33,515 bases of DNA from an uncultured Prevotellaceae bacterium (GCA_946534585.1 CAMNCV010000092.1:1-33515), one strand, 5' to 3'. Shown: positions 20,829-31,345, numbered from the stretch's first letter. A program made the numbers and translations. The notes: generated from the letters alone by a model not told the origin.

Positions 20829-22766
20829 TCAATATGGTAACTTGGTATCATCTGTTCCACAACTATTCTCATTCATATCAACATATTTTTTCACCCATTC
20901 CTTTATATTCTTCGCGCCATCATTTTTACGAGAATACACGGGGGTAGCTGGTGCGTTGTCATCAAAGGAAACAGAAGCCTTGGCACGCGCCTGTAGAAAG
21001 TCTTTCAAATAAAAGCCGTTATCAGCAACATAAGTCAACAAGAGTTGCTTTATCTTGTATTCCTCCACCATCGGTTGCAGAATATTAGCAAGCCGTTCCT
21101 TTGCTTGCTTGTTGTTAGACTTTATATTTGTATTCTGCAATAATTTCCATATAAACAAGAGCTCTTGCTTAAAGTATATAGCACCCTTACGCAGGCGTTC
21201 TTGTATTGTCTCATCATTTGTATAATCAGAAGACGCCATCACCATAGACTGATACTGATTATGAAATCTTATGGCAACTACTTCAGGCGATTTTATTTTG
21301 TCAGCAGCCTCAAGCCATGCGTTATAAAGTTTCGGATATGACGTATCAAAATACTCACGCATAAGACGTGTCATATCATTTATACGGTATTTTAACGAAG
21401 AAAAAGAAAACAACTCATCAATTACGCGTATATAATACTGGCGTTCCATCTGAAGCAGTTGCTGTTCATCTGGCTGTTGATGACGCGGGTCTTTACTAAA
21501 ATTGTTTACCACGCTATCACATATAATCGCCCCACGTGGTATCAAAGTACTTAACACCATGCCCTCAAGCGTTTTGCATCGTGAAAGGGCTACATACGTT
21601 TGTCCGTGCGCAAAACTATGCTGCACGTCAATTATAGCATGTTCAAACGTAAGTCCCTGCGCCTTATGCACTGTAATAGCCCATGCTGTCTTCAGAGGAA
21701 ATTGTGAGAAACTACCAACAATTTCTTCCCGTATTTCTTTCGTTTCTTCGTCAAGCGAATATTTGGTATTTTCCCATTTCTCCTGTCCTACTTCTATATT
21801 CTTCTCCGCTCCAGTCGGGTGTACTGTTATAATATTGTCAGTCATCTCGACTACCTCACCAATCATTCCATTGTAGTAGGCACGTTCTCTCGATGAATCA
21901 TTTTTCACGAACATCACCTGTGCTCCCACCTTGAGTGTAAGAACCTTCTCCGTAGGAAACGACATATCGGGGAAATCGCCTTCTATCACTGCTTCATAAT
22001 TGTTTGCTACAGTATTCAAGGCATCAAGTTCTCGCTTGTTTATGGAGTCAGCCTGGTAATTGTGAGTAGTCAAGCGTATATAGCCATCTTCCTTCTTAGG
22101 ATTGAAATTGGGTATATAGCGTCTATTTAACTGCTGCAGTGTATGCTCGTCAGCGGTATTAGTGCGTACTCTATTCAGCAATTCAAGAAAGTTGGCATCA
22201 TTCTGACGATAGACATGCTTGAGTTCTACTGTTACGAAATCAGTAGCATTCAGCGCACGGCTTGAGAAGAAATACGGTGTTTCGTAATAAGGACTCAGCA
22301 ATTTCCATTCCTCATCCTTCGCCACAGGAGCAAGTTGCTGCACATCACCGATGAGCAACATTTGCACCCCTCCAAACGGTATGTCATGACGACGATACTG
22401 TCGGAGCACATTATCTATGGCATCAAGCACATCGGCTCTCACCATACTTATCTCGTCAATTACGACGAGGTCAAGCGAACGTATCAGTTGTATCTTATTC
22501 TTACGAAACTGGAAGCGTTTACTTTTATTCTGTGTACCAGGTATCTGCGGACCGAAATTTAGCTGAAAGAAAGAATGTATCGTAACACCCTGAGCATTGA
22601 TAGCAGCAATACCTGTTGGAGCAACGACAATCATTCGTTTAGGTAATGCCTGACGCAACTCACGCAAGAAAGTGGTCTTTCCCGTCCCTGCCTTTCCTGT
22701 CAAGAATAAGTGAGTATCAGTATTGGATATTATTTCCCAAGCAATCTTGAGTTCTGGATTTTCCAT
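20829..22766 (-). CDS. PIF1-like superfamily 1B DNA helicase
   Basis: Helicase of 645 residues. Motif I (LFLTGKAGTGKTT) is at 20-32, motif Ia (VVAPTGIAAINAQG) at about 47-60, motif II (VVIDEISMV) at 101-109 with D104 and E105, and motif III (GGVQMLLIGDVQQLAPV) at about 135-152. The RecD/PIF1 C-terminal signature reads TAWAITVHKAQGLTFEHAII, then YVALSRCKTLEGMVL. An extra helical C-terminal region of about 190 residues (from about 450), with conserved-looking WKLLQNTNIKSNNKQAKERL, is typical of Bacteroidetes homologues and may bind DNA or partners. It is expected to unwind 5'-3' and act on replication or G-rich structures. It is 11 bases from the DUF3078 stop on the same strand, so the two may form an operon. 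Confidence 0.9.
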   Translation of the reverse strand: MENPELKIAWEIISNTDTHLFLTGKAGTGKTTFLRELRQALPKRMIVVAPTGIAAINAQGVTIHSFFQLNFGPQIPGTQNKSKRFQFRKNKIQLIRSLDLVVIDEISMVRADVLDAIDNVLRQYRRHDIPFGGVQMLLIGDVQQLAPVAKDEEWKLLSPYYETPYFFSSRALNATDFVTVELKHVYRQNDANFLELLNRVRTNTADEHTLQQLNRRYIPNFNPKKEDGYIRLTTHNYQADSINKRELDALNTVANNYEAVIEGDFPDMSFPTEKVLTLKVGAQVMFVKNDSSRERAYYNGMIGEVVEMTDNIITVHPTGAEKNIEVGQEKWENTKYSLDEETKEIREEIVGSFSQFPLKTAWAITVHKAQGLTFEHAIIDVQHSFAHGQTYVALSRCKTLEGMVLSTLIPRGAIICDSVVNNFSKDPRHQQPDEQQLLQMERQYYIRVIDELFSFSSLKYRINDMTRLMREYFDTSYPKLYNAWLEAADKIKSPEVVAIRFHNQYQSMVMASSDYTNDETIQERLRKGAIYFKQELLFIWKLLQNTNIKSNNKQAKERLANILQPMVEEYKIKQLLLTYVADNGFYLKDFLQARAKASVSFDDNAPATPVYSRKNDGAKNIKEWVKKYVDMNENSCGTDDTKLPY

Positions 22767-22777
22767 TTTTCTGGGGA

Positions 22778-24073
22778 TTACATAGAATAAGAGAATCCAA
22801 AACTAAAATATTCCTTGAACTGGAAATATCCATTATCATCTATGCGCATAGCACTGTCGTCGAAGCGCGGATACAGATACACGCACGTGGATATATACTT
22901 ATTGAACTGCAACGTAAACGTGTTCTCCCATTCCATCTCATACTTGTGGTATGTGGTGTATCCATACAGACGCGTTTTCCACTTAAAATTATTGACAGGC
23001 TTCCACGTCAAATCAATAGTATATTGCGAACCGAAATCCTCCAGAGTGCGATGGCCTTTATTTATGCCGAAACTTTGGGCAAGATATTTTCTGTCAACAT
23101 ACTTGAAGTTGAAGGCTAAAGGTGCTATATGAATAGAACCTGTGAGTTTTTTGTTCTTTGTCTGCACACTGTAGTCCATACCTGCCGACACATTGAGGTT
23201 GAATGGTGACATGAAATCAGAATACACATAATCATTGTTATTTTTCAATCCACGTGCAAATTGCGTCTGAGCTATAACCTGCAAGGTATAATACCACTTG
23301 CTGAAGGCTTGCAATCCAAGTTTTGAAGTATAGCGTATAAGGTCATCCGAGGTCTTAAAATTGTTTACGGTATCAGCGTCTGTAGTCTGGAATCCGAGGC
23401 GCATTTCCAATTTGTTTTCCCACTTCACACGCTGCTTGTTGTTGTAATTATACTGCAATGTAACCGTACCAAGCATGGAGTAGCTATTGGAACCGCTCTT
23501 ATACCAGTTGGGCGACACATAGTTCTGAAGAAACTGAAGATAATAGTCGCCATTAAAACTCCAGAAATGTGGCTTCGTCACATACATGTCAATATGCTCA
23601 GCAGTTATTTCTTCTGTTTCTTTCTTTTTGACAGACGAATGCTCTACTTGCTTGGTCAGTTCCATATTCGCTGGTTTAACAGGGCGTACTTCTTGCTGTT
23701 TTGACGCTAAGCTATTGAAGTTTGAAGCCGAATACTGCACATACTCAGGATGATTTATATATATGCTCATAAGCCCACGGTCAGTGGGTATAGTCTTACT
23801 ATCCGCATCCAGGCGCAGAATGCTTCCTGTTATATCAGGATAGAACGCCAAAGGTGCAAAATAACGAAAATACTTGTTCGAAACGTAATAGCTCTGCGCA
23901 CTGCGCAAAGAATCATTTACCCTGCTCACGGAGTCAATACGTGCCTTGTAAATCAACAAGGAATCAGCATAAGTATTAAGTATTTGCGAGTAATTCTGCT
24001 TTGCCTGAGCATTACCAGAGAAAGCCAAAAATGATAAAAATACTATAACCAGTAATTGACTATGTTTATACAT
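22778..24073 (-). CDS. DUF3078 outer-membrane beta-barrel protein
   Basis: A protein of 431 residues with a signal peptide (YKHSQLLVIVFLSFLAFSGN, ending AQA). The Met at 24073 is chosen because the six extra residues from 24091 would precede the signal charge region. A periplasmic segment (about 20-155) includes a coiled or low-complexity part (QVEHSSVKKKETEEITAEHI). The rest alternates short amphipathic strands rich in Tyr and Trp (WYKSGSNSYSMLGTVTLQYN, YYTLQVIAQTQFARGLK) and ends in a terminal aromatic strand (FSFGFSYSM), as expected for an outer-membrane barrel. This matches the DUF3078 pattern. The function is unknown. It is divergent from yidC. Confidence 0.85.
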   Translation of the reverse strand: MYKHSQLLVIVFLSFLAFSGNAQAKQNYSQILNTYADSLLIYKARIDSVSRVNDSLRSAQSYYVSNKYFRYFAPLAFYPDITGSILRLDADSKTIPTDRGLMSIYINHPEYVQYSASNFNSLASKQQEVRPVKPANMELTKQVEHSSVKKKETEEITAEHIDMYVTKPHFWSFNGDYYLQFLQNYVSPNWYKSGSNSYSMLGTVTLQYNYNNKQRVKWENKLEMRLGFQTTDADTVNNFKTSDDLIRYTSKLGLQAFSKWYYTLQVIAQTQFARGLKNNNDYVYSDFMSPFNLNVSAGMDYSVQTKNKKLTGSIHIAPLAFNFKYVDRKYLAQSFGINKGHRTLEDFGSQYTIDLTWKPVNNFKWKTRLYGYTTYHKYEMEWENTFTLQFNKYISTCVYLYPRFDDSAMRIDDNGYFQFKEYFSFGFSYSM

Positions 24074-24117
24074 AATTATGTTCAGTTTCATATAACTGTA
24101 TTTTCGAAATTTTCGTG

Positions 24118-24125
24118 CAAAGTTA
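24118..24125 (-). promoter_or_regulatory. -7 box of the DUF3078 gene
   Basis: On the minus strand this reads TAACTTTG, 45 bases upstream of the chosen start. No clear -33 TTTG at standard spacing. Confidence 0.5.
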
Positions 24126-24203
24126 CTTGAAATATTTCAAATAACACATTATTTAATATGGAAAAAGCATTAAACATCCATTATTTTTTCTAAAAAGTGT
24201 TAT

Positions 24204-24238
24204 TTTGGCTTGATTACGCTTTTTTTTTTGTACCTTTG
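24204..24238 (+). promoter_or_regulatory. Promoter of yidC
   Basis: The -7 box TACCTTTG is at 24231-24238. TTTG (24204-24207) or TTG (24210-24212) may serve as -33 with 23 or 18 bases between. The start would be near 24245, about 22 bases before the GTG. Confidence 0.55.
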
Positions 24239-24266
24239 CAAACTAAAAAATATAAATAATAAAAAC

Positions 24267-26177
24267 GTGGATAAAAATACAATCATTGGCTTTACACTTA
24301 TAGCGGCCGTTTTGTTTGGTTTTACATGGTATAACCAACCGTCGCGCGAGCAGATGGAAGCCAAACGCAAGCAAGACTCCATAGCCACTGTAATGAAACA
24401 AAAGGCAGAGGAGCAACAGAAGTTAGCTGAGGTAAAACGTAATGCTGAGACAGCGCGACGCGCTTTAGAGGACACCACTGCCTTGTTCCACTCTGCCATG
24501 CAGGGGACAGCGCAAAAGTTCGTACTCGAAAACGAGAAAATTGCGCTTACGTTCTCAAGCAAGGGTGCTACGGTTGAGAAAGCGGTAGTAAAAGGTTTTG
24601 AGGACAACAATGGACACAAGGATGTAACTTTGTTTGATGAGAAAACGCAGCGTTTGGCATATACCTTTGCCACTAAGGAGGCTAACATTTCTACTGCCGA
24701 TTTGTATTTCAACATAAAGAGTAAAAGTGCAAGCAGCATAGAATTTGAGGCGCAGGCAGGCGATGGTAAGTCTGTCATCATCACCTACACTCTGGGCAAA
24801 GACTATATGCTCCACAGTTCATTGCGAGTAAATGGTATGGCAGGACTGTTTGCTCCTGGTGCTCAGCATCTGGACATCAACTGGCAGGAGACATGCCGTC
24901 AGCAGGAGAAGGGCTTCTCTTTCGAAAACCGTTACTCTACACTCACATACCACTTCGCCGACGGTGGCACTGACTACCTGAACGAAACCAGCGAAAAGAC
25001 CGACGAACCCGTTGACGAGAACATCGACTGGATAGCCTTCAAAAACCAGTTCTTCTCGGCAGTCATGATAGCAAAAGACGGTTATGGGAAAGACGCTCTG
25101 CTGACTTCTATACCACAGCAGAAGGAGTCTGGCTTCCTAAAGAAATATGAAGCGAAACTCAAGACTGTCCTTGACCCATCAGGTGTCAAGCCTACGGAAA
25201 TGGAGTTCTACTATGGCCCAAATGATTTCCGTCTGTTACAGAATGTGGAAAAACAGTCAAAGTTTGGCAAAGACCTGGAACTTGAGCGTCTGGTATATCT
25301 CGGCTGGCCATTGTTCCGTTACATAAATCGTTGGTTTACGCTATATGTATTCGACTTCCTGCGCTCAATGGCAATACCTATGGGCATCATACTCATACTC
25401 ATAACTCTGCTTCTCAAGGCTATCACCTACCCTATGGTAAAGAAGAGTTACATGTCAAGTGCAAAGATGCGCGTGCTCAAACCGAAACTCGATGAAGCAA
25501 CAAAACAGTATGACAAGCCTGAAGATGCCTTGCAGAAGCAGCAGGCTATGATGCAACTGTATTCTGAATACGGCGTCAGCCCATTGTCAGGATGCCTGCC
25601 GATGCTCATACAGATGCCTATTTGGATTGCAATGTTCAACTTTGTTCCTAATGCCATACAGTTGCGTCGCGAGTCTTTCCTGTGGATTGACGACCTGTCA
25701 ACATACGACCCTATAATAGAATGGAGCAAAGACATATGGCTCATTGGCGACCACTTATCATTGACTTGTATCTTGTTCTGCGGTGCTAACCTACTGTATT
25801 CTTGGTTCACCATGCAGCAGCAGAAAGATCAGATGGTAGGTCAGCAGGCCGAACAGATGAAGATGATGCGATGGATGATGATGCTCATGCCGCTCATGTT
25901 CTTCTTCATGTTCAACGACTATTCTGCCGGTCTTAACTTCTATTACTTCATATCACTGTTCTTCTCTGCTGCAATTATGTGGGTGCTCCGCAAGACTACA
26001 AACGATGAGAAACTGCTGGCCATACTTGAACGCAAGCGCGAAGAAAACAAGAAGAACCCTCAGAAGAAAATGAGTGGTTTGGCTGCGCGCCTGCAAGCCA
26101 TGCAGAAACAACAGGAAGAGTTGCAGCGTAAGCGCGAGGAACTGGCTCGCAAGAATGCTCAGTTGCGCGGAAAATAA
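24267..26177 (+). CDS. yidC: Membrane protein insertase YidC
   Basis: Inner-membrane insertase of 636 residues that integrates Sec-dependent and independent membrane proteins. The GTG at 24267 is the start: the protein then begins (f)MDKNTIIGFTLIAAVLFGFTWYN, the usual Bacteroidetes N-terminus, and the promoter -7 box lies upstream. The open frame before it would start with TTG inside the promoter. The first transmembrane helix spans about 6-20. A large periplasmic beta domain (about 60-340) follows, and then the conserved 60KD_IMP core (about 345-575) with ITLLLKAITYPMVKKSYMSS, SPLSGCLPMLIQMPIWIAMF and a final hydrophobic pair. The C-terminal tail is long and basic (KQQEELQRKREELARKNAQL), helping to contact the ribosome. 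It ends at a strong terminator. Confidence 0.96.
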   Translation: MDKNTIIGFTLIAAVLFGFTWYNQPSREQMEAKRKQDSIATVMKQKAEEQQKLAEVKRNAETARRALEDTTALFHSAMQGTAQKFVLENEKIALTFSSKGATVEKAVVKGFEDNNGHKDVTLFDEKTQRLAYTFATKEANISTADLYFNIKSKSASSIEFEAQAGDGKSVIITYTLGKDYMLHSSLRVNGMAGLFAPGAQHLDINWQETCRQQEKGFSFENRYSTLTYHFADGGTDYLNETSEKTDEPVDENIDWIAFKNQFFSAVMIAKDGYGKDALLTSIPQQKESGFLKKYEAKLKTVLDPSGVKPTEMEFYYGPNDFRLLQNVEKQSKFGKDLELERLVYLGWPLFRYINRWFTLYVFDFLRSMAIPMGIILILITLLLKAITYPMVKKSYMSSAKMRVLKPKLDEATKQYDKPEDALQKQQAMMQLYSEYGVSPLSGCLPMLIQMPIWIAMFNFVPNAIQLRRESFLWIDDLSTYDPIIEWSKDIWLIGDHLSLTCILFCGANLLYSWFTMQQQKDQMVGQQAEQMKMMRWMMMLMPLMFFFMFNDYSAGLNFYYFISLFFSAAIMWVLRKTTNDEKLLAILERKREENKKNPQKKMSGLAARLQAMQKQQEELQRKREELARKNAQLRGK

Positions 26178-26205
26178 AGACATACAACAAACTCTAATAC
26201 TCAGT

Positions 26206-26244
26206 AATCCTCCTGCATTACCCATAATGCAGGAGGATTTTTTC
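26206..26244 (+). terminator. Terminator of yidC
   Basis: AATCCTCCTGCATTA (26206-26220) and TAATGCAGGAGGATT (26225-26239) form a perfect 15-bp stem with a CCCA loop, followed by TTTTTC. Confidence 0.9.
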
Positions 26245-26270
26245 ATTCTATTACTATCATGCCACACTGC

Positions 26271-26358
26271 AATCGCATACTGATTACTCGGTAATCGCAT
26301 ACAGATTACATGGCAATCGCATACTGATTACATCCTAATCTGATAGCGATTACGATAC
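26271..26358. repeat. Four-unit tandem repeat of 22 bp
   Basis: Units start at 26271, 26293, 26315 and 26337, exactly 22 bases apart. Units 1-3 share AATCGCATACwGATTAC plus five variable bases; unit 4 is diverged (AATCTGATAGCGATTAC). Each has short inverted ends (TAATC...GATTA), so it is a phased dyad series. The rest of 26178-26598 holds the yidC terminator and the mutA promoter; I see no gene. Confidence 0.8.
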
Positions 26359-26534
26359 AAACGATAAGGCGCTTATAATCTGATACATTCACTAATTTCA
26401 CCAATAAACCTGCGATAAAATACTAACGCCTATAGCATAAAAAATCTTTAACATTTATTATTCTTTTAAGTTAAACAATGTAAAACTAATTGATTTTTAT
26501 CATTCAACAGTACTGTAAAATCAAAAAAAATAAT

Positions 26535-26542
26535 TACTTTTG
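26535..26542 (+). promoter_or_regulatory. -7 box of the mutAB operon
   Basis: TACTTTTG fits TAnnTTTG, 57 bases before the mutA start. No good -33 TTTG is visible. No cobalamin riboswitch fold was recognised between it and the ATG. Confidence 0.5.
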
Positions 26543-26598
26543 TATGAAACTAATCAATCAAATATACGAACTTACAAATAATACCCAAACTATAACTT

Positions 26599-28455
26599 AT
26601 GAACAACACTAAGGAGAAACTATTCTCTGAATTTCAAGCACCTACTACGCAAGAGTGGCTTGACAAAATCGAAGTTGACCTGAAAGGTGCCGACTTCCAA
26701 AAGCGACTTGTATGGCGCACCGCAGAAGGGTTTAACGTACAACCTTTCTACCGCCGCGAGGATGTAGAAAAACTACAGACACCGTACGCTATGCCGGGCG
26801 AATATCCATTCTTACGAGGCAATAAAAAAGATGACAACACATGGTATATACGTCAGGAGATAAAAGCCGACGATGCAAAGGAAGCTAACGCAAAAGCTCT
26901 CGATATACTGAACAAGGGCATAGACTCCCTCTCTTTTAAGATACCAGGAAAGATGGTGAATGTGGAGTTTATTGAGCAACTACTCAATGGCATTTACTGC
27001 GATGTAGTAGAACTGAACTTCAACACTTGCAAACGCCACTCTCTTGAATTAGCACAGATTCTCACTGCATATTTTGAGAAGAAAGGTTATGACAAGGAAA
27101 AGCTCGTAGGCTCTATTGACTGGGACCCTCTGGAGAAGATAGTGATGCAGGGCAAGGCAGTTGAACCTATACTTCAATTCGCTGCGCCATTGATTGATGC
27201 GCTGAAAGATTACCCTAACTTCCGCTGCATTACCGTAAATGCCGCTTCACTTAACAATGCCGGTGCCTACATCGTACAAGAATTAGGTTACGCCTTGGCA
27301 TGGGGCAATGAGTATCTCAACCTGCTCACCGATGCCGGAGTTGATGCCTCACTGGCTGCCAAGAAAATAAAATTCAACATGGGCATCTCCGAGAACTATT
27401 TCATGGAGATAGCTAAGTTCCGCGCCTCGCGACTACTGTGGGCTAATATCGTAAGACAATATGACGTGAACGACGACGACGCCTGTAAGCAATGCGTCAA
27501 CGCTGTCACTTCGTCATACAACATGACCGTGTTTGATGCCCACGTAAACATGCTACGCTCACAAACCGAGACTATGTCTGCCGCACTGGGAGGAGTACAC
27601 TCTATTGTCGTGACACCTTTCGATGCGGCTTACGAAAAGCCTAATGATTTCTCCGAGAGAATAGCACGCAACCAACAGTTGTTATTGAAAGAGGAATGTC
27701 ACTTCAACACCGTTGCTGACCCTGGTGCTGGCTCTTATTATATAGAGGAACTGACAACACGCATTGCTGAGCAAGCATGGAAGCTATTCCTTAGCATAGA
27801 AGACGAAGGCGGTTTCCTCAAAGCAATACAGCAGGGAACCGTGCAGGATGACATCAATGCTACCAATGAGAAACGACACACTCTGGCTGCACAGCGACGC
27901 GAGTTCATACTCGGAACGAACCAATTCCCTAACTTCACCGAAACCTCCGAGGGTAAGCGCCCAATTGAACACACTTGCGGATGTGGGCATAATGATGCTA
28001 CACCATATAAGTCAATTAACAGCACTCGACTTGCTGCCGACTTTGAGCAACTACGCATTGCAACCGAGCAGTCAGCAAAGCAACCTGTTGCTTTTATGCT
28101 TACGATAGGCAATCTGGTGTGGAGACAAGCGCGTGCACAGTTCTCGTGCAATTTCCTTGCCGCGGCAGGCTACAAGGTTATCGACAACCTCGGCTTCGCC
28201 TCCATTGAAGAGGGGATTGACGCAGCATTGAAGGCTGGTGCAGACATCGTGGTACTGTGCTCTTCTGACGATGAATATGCTGAGTATGCCATACCGGCAT
28301 TTAATTACCTCAACGGCAGGGCTATGTTCGTTGTCGCTGGCGCGCCAGCTTGCACTGAGGAACTTAAAGCCGCAGGCATTGAGCATTTCATACATGTAAA
28401 AGTAAATCAACTCGAAACACTTAAAGAGTTTAACGTAGAATTAGGAATAAAATAA
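26599..28455 (+). CDS. mutA: Methylmalonyl-CoA mutase small (beta) subunit
   Basis: Non-catalytic partner of MutB, 618 residues, in the heterodimeric mutase that interconverts succinyl-CoA and methylmalonyl-CoA in the succinate-propionate route. The N-terminal segment [32 protein letters not shown] is typical. A TIM barrel (about 60-440) includes [27 protein letters not shown] and [21 protein letters not shown] degenerate B12-like domain follows (about 480-618). As usual for this subunit, the cobalamin-binding DxHxxG is absent; the place reads [19 protein letters not shown] motif near 460 is a small local feature. It is 7 bases upstream of mutB and the two are cotranscribed. Confidence 0.95.
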   Translation: MNNTKEKLFSEFQAPTTQEWLDKIEVDLKGADFQKRLVWRTAEGFNVQPFYRREDVEKLQTPYAMPGEYPFLRGNKKDDNTWYIRQEIKADDAKEANAKALDILNKGIDSLSFKIPGKMVNVEFIEQLLNGIYCDVVELNFNTCKRHSLELAQILTAYFEKKGYDKEKLVGSIDWDPLEKIVMQGKAVEPILQFAAPLIDALKDYPNFRCITVNAASLNNAGAYIVQELGYALAWGNEYLNLLTDAGVDASLAAKKIKFNMGISENYFMEIAKFRASRLLWANIVRQYDVNDDDACKQCVNAVTSSYNMTVFDAHVNMLRSQTETMSAALGGVHSIVVTPFDAAYEKPNDFSERIARNQQLLLKEECHFNTVADPGAGSYYIEELTTRIAEQAWKLFLSIEDEGGFLKAIQQGTVQDDINATNEKRHTLAAQRREFILGTNQFPNFTETSEGKRPIEHTCGCGHNDATPYKSINSTRLAADFEQLRIATEQSAKQPVAFMLTIGNLVWRQARAQFSCNFLAAAGYKVIDNLGFASIEEGIDAALKAGADIVVLCSSDDEYAEYAIPAFNYLNGRAMFVVAGAPACTEELKAAGIEHFIHVKVNQLETLKEFNVELGIK

Positions 28456-28462
28456 GCATACT

Positions 28463-30610
28463 ATGTCAAGAAAAGATTTTAAAAACATCGACATCTTCTT
28501 TGGCATAGAGAAGAAAGACGATGCTGCATGGCAGGCTGACAACAATATACAATTTGTCTGGAAGACACCCGAGCATATTCAGGTGAAGTCAGCATATACG
28601 AAAAAAGACCTTGAAGGCATGGAACACCTTGACTTCACAGCAGGCATTCCACCTTACCTGCGGGGTCCTTACTCTATGATGTACCCTTTCCGTCCGTGGA
28701 CCATCCGACAGTATGCCGGTTTCTCAACGGCCGAGGAGTCAAATGCTTTCTACAGACGCAACCTTGCAGCTGGACAGAAAGGCCTTTCCGTAGCCTTTGA
28801 CCTTCCTACTCACCGCGGGTATGACCCTGACAACCTGCGCGTAGTAGGCGATGTAGGTAAGGCTGGCGTTTCTATATGCTCCGTAGAGAACATGAAAGTG
28901 CTGTTTGACGGCATTCCACTTAACAAAATGTCCGTCTCGATGACAATGAACGGTGCAGTCCTTCCCATCATGGCATTCTACATAGTAGCTGGCCTTGAAC
29001 AGGGGGCAAAGCTTGAAGAAATGGCTGGCACTATACAGAATGACATTTTGAAGGAGTTCATGGTGCGCAACACCTATATCTATCCACCATCATTCTCCAT
29101 GCGCATCATTGCCGACATCTTTGAATATACGTCGCAGAAGATGCCTAAGTTCAACAGCATCTCCATTTCTGGCTATCACATGCAGGAGGCTGGTGCCACG
29201 GCTGACATCGAACTGGCCTACACTCTGGCTGACGGTCTGGAATACCTGCGCGCAGGTGTGAACGCCGGCATCGATATCGATGCCTTTGCTCCTCGCTTGT
29301 CTTTCTTCTGGGCCATCGGCGTAAATCACTTCATGGAGATTGCCAAGATGCGTGCAGGCCGTCTGTTGTGGGCTAAGATAGTAAAATCGTTTGGCGCAAA
29401 GAATCCTAAGTCAATGGCTCTGCGTACACACTCACAGACTTCCGGCTGGTCACTGACAGAGCAAGACCCTTTCAACAATGTAGGACGCACCTGTATTGAG
29501 GCCATGGGGGCTGTACTCGGACATACTCAGTCGCTGCATACAAACTCGCTCGATGAAGCCATCGCACTGCCTACGGATTTCTCCGCACGTATTGCGCGCA
29601 ACACTCAGATTTACATACAGAATGAGACGAAAGTATGTAAGGAGATTGACCCCTGGGCAGGCTCTTACTACGTAGAATACCTGACAGACCAACTCGTACA
29701 CAAAGCCTGGGCACTAATTCAGGAGATTGAGGAACTGGGCGGTATGGCTAAAGCCATTGAGACGGGTGTGCCTAAGATGCGTATCGAAGAGGCTGCTGCT
29801 CGTACACAAGCTCGTATTGATTGCGGTCAGCAAACTATCGTTGGGACAAATAAGTATCGACTTGACCACGAAGATCCGATTGACATTCTTGAGGTGGACA
29901 ACACCACTGTACGCAAGCAGCAAGAGGAAGCTCTGAAGCAACTGAAGGCCAACCGCGATGAGCATAAGGTGAAAGAAACACTTGACGCACTGACAAAGGT
30001 GGTAGAGACTGGTGAGGGTAATCTGCTTGAGGCTGCCGTTGAGTGTGCCAAGGTACGCTGCACTTTAGGAGAAATTTCAGATGCTTGCGAAAAGATAGTA
30101 GGACGTTATAAAGCTGTAATCAGAACAATTTCAGGCGTGTATAAATCAGAAACCAACAACGATAAGGACTTTGAACTCGCATGCGAGTTGACACAGAAGT
30201 TTGCCGAACGCGAGGGACGTCGCCCACGTATCTTCATTGCCAAGATGGGACAAGATGGTCACGACCGTGGTGCGAAAGTAGTAGCTACAGGATATGCCGA
30301 CTGCGGTTACGACGTAGATATGGGACCTTTGTTCCAGACACCTGCAGAGGCTGCGCGCGAAGCCGTAGAAAACGACGTGCATATCGTCGGTGTTTCATCA
30401 CTGGCAGCTGGTCATAAGACTCTCATTCCACAGTTGTTTGAGGAACTCAAGAAACTTGGTCGCGAGGATATAATGGTAATTGCTGGCGGCGTAATTCCTG
30501 CACAGGACTATGACTTCCTCTACAAAACAGGCGTGGCTGCAATCTTCGGTCCTGGTACACCTGTTGCTAAATCAGCCATAGAAATGATGAGAATACTACT
30601 CGATGAGTAG
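28463..30610 (+). CDS. mutB: Methylmalonyl-CoA mutase large (alpha, catalytic) subunit
   Basis: Adenosylcobalamin-dependent catalytic subunit of 715 residues. The TIM-barrel substrate domain (about 40-560) includes [44 protein letters not shown] and [19 protein letters not shown]. The C-terminal cobalamin domain (about 580-715) has the base-off/His-on motif DGHDRG in [17 protein letters not shown], then [16 protein letters not shown] and [15 protein letters not shown]. All expected motifs are intact and the length is normal. It converts succinyl-CoA to (R)-methylmalonyl-CoA, which is then epimerised and decarboxylated to propionyl-CoA; those partner genes are not in the window. A perfect stem-loop lies 46 bases after the stop. 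Confidence 0.97.
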   Translation: MSRKDFKNIDIFFGIEKKDDAAWQADNNIQFVWKTPEHIQVKSAYTKKDLEGMEHLDFTAGIPPYLRGPYSMMYPFRPWTIRQYAGFSTAEESNAFYRRNLAAGQKGLSVAFDLPTHRGYDPDNLRVVGDVGKAGVSICSVENMKVLFDGIPLNKMSVSMTMNGAVLPIMAFYIVAGLEQGAKLEEMAGTIQNDILKEFMVRNTYIYPPSFSMRIIADIFEYTSQKMPKFNSISISGYHMQEAGATADIELAYTLADGLEYLRAGVNAGIDIDAFAPRLSFFWAIGVNHFMEIAKMRAGRLLWAKIVKSFGAKNPKSMALRTHSQTSGWSLTEQDPFNNVGRTCIEAMGAVLGHTQSLHTNSLDEAIALPTDFSARIARNTQIYIQNETKVCKEIDPWAGSYYVEYLTDQLVHKAWALIQEIEELGGMAKAIETGVPKMRIEEAAARTQARIDCGQQTIVGTNKYRLDHEDPIDILEVDNTTVRKQQEEALKQLKANRDEHKVKETLDALTKVVETGEGNLLEAAVECAKVRCTLGEISDACEKIVGRYKAVIRTISGVYKSETNNDKDFELACELTQKFAEREGRRPRIFIAKMGQDGHDRGAKVVATGYADCGYDVDMGPLFQTPAEAAREAVENDVHIVGVSSLAAGHKTLIPQLFEELKKLGREDIMVIAGGVIPAQDYDFLYKTGVAAIFGPGTPVAKSAIEMMRILLDE

Positions 30611-30655
30611 AGTTTGAATTGCTGGTCATAACAATCGTTCTGCAAACGAGTTAAT

Positions 30656-30692
30656 GTTAATGCCGTTGATAGTCAATATTAACGGCATTAAC
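30656..30692. other. Stem-loop after mutB
   Basis: GTTAATGCCGTT (30656-30667) and AACGGCATTAAC (30681-30692) are perfect 12-bp arms with a 13-base loop. No T run follows, so it may protect the mRNA 3' end or end transcription weakly. The frame 30654-30938 across it is not considered a gene. Nothing else is seen up to 30870. Confidence 0.6.
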
Positions 30693-30870
30693 TATATGAA
30701 TAATAGTATTCATAGATTACTTACAAGTTGTCACATAGAATGTAAACAACTGTTAAACAATACATTTTCGTCGATAATTAGGTATTATGGGTTAAACTGC
30801 AAGGTGATTTTCAAAGTCAAAGAATCAGAAATCTACAAATTCAGTATTAACTTTTTAAAACACGACGAGA

Positions 30871-31332
30871 ATGAAAAAGACGATTTTAGCACTCATAGCT
30901 ACTGCTATGTTGACCACAGCAACTGCTCAGACTACTGACAACCAACAGAAAGGCAAGCGCCCTGATCCCAAGGAGATGGTAGAGAAACGCACACAGGAAA
31001 TGACTAAGAAATATGGTCTAAATGCCGAACAGGCCGCAAAGGTAAAGGCTCTTAACGAAAAGTTCACACCGAAGGGTGGGCCAAATAGAGGCAGAAAGAA
31101 GGGTGAGCGTCCTGAGCCTAAGGATGGAAAGAAACCACAATACGGAGGAAAGAACATAGATGGGGCCAAGACTCAAGGCAAGGGCCAGGGCAGAGACCAT
31201 CGAGGCAGACCAAACATGGAGCAGTACAACAAGGAGTTGCAGCAAATCATGACACCAGAACAATACAAAGCCTATACAGCCGATATGGAGAAACGCCGTG
31301 CTGAACGCAAGGAACGCAAAGCCAGCAAATAA
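30871..31332 (+). CDS. DUF4890-like periplasmic protein
   Basis: A protein of 153 residues with a clear signal peptide (KKTILALIATAMLTTATAQ, cleaved after TAQ). The mature part is very basic, with a helix DPKEMVEKRTQEMTKKYGLNAEQAAKVKALNEKF. A Lys/Gly/Pro-rich low-complexity middle follows (about 65-105), and then a second helix MEQYNKELQQIMTPEQYKAYTADMEKRRAERK. The paired L..EQ and MTPEQY motifs resemble the Spy/CpxP LTxxQ pattern of envelope-stress chaperones, and the layout fits Bacteroidales DUF4890 proteins. A chaperone role is inferred. It is monocistronic and ends at a strong terminator. Confidence 0.8.
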   Translation: MKKTILALIATAMLTTATAQTTDNQQKGKRPDPKEMVEKRTQEMTKKYGLNAEQAAKVKALNEKFTPKGGPNRGRKKGERPEPKDGKKPQYGGKNIDGAKTQGKGQGRDHRGRPNMEQYNKELQQIMTPEQYKAYTADMEKRRAERKERKASK

Positions 31333-31345
31333 GTAAAGACTATAT

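Noticed and set aside
24200..24784. Minus-strand frame of 194 codons
   Set aside because: Antisense to the start of yidC, which has a strong promoter and a conserved N-terminus.
26271..26358. CRISPR array
   Set aside because: Units are 22 bp with only 5 variable bases, no spacer-sized gaps and no cas genes.
26361..26598. Cobalamin riboswitch before mutAB
   Set aside because: A B12-dependent enzyme makes this plausible, but I could not find the conserved B12-box core or supporting stems.
30654..30938. Plus-strand frame of 94 codons after mutB
   Set aside because: It overlaps a perfect stem-loop and the signal peptide of the DUF4890 gene in another frame, and it lacks family features.
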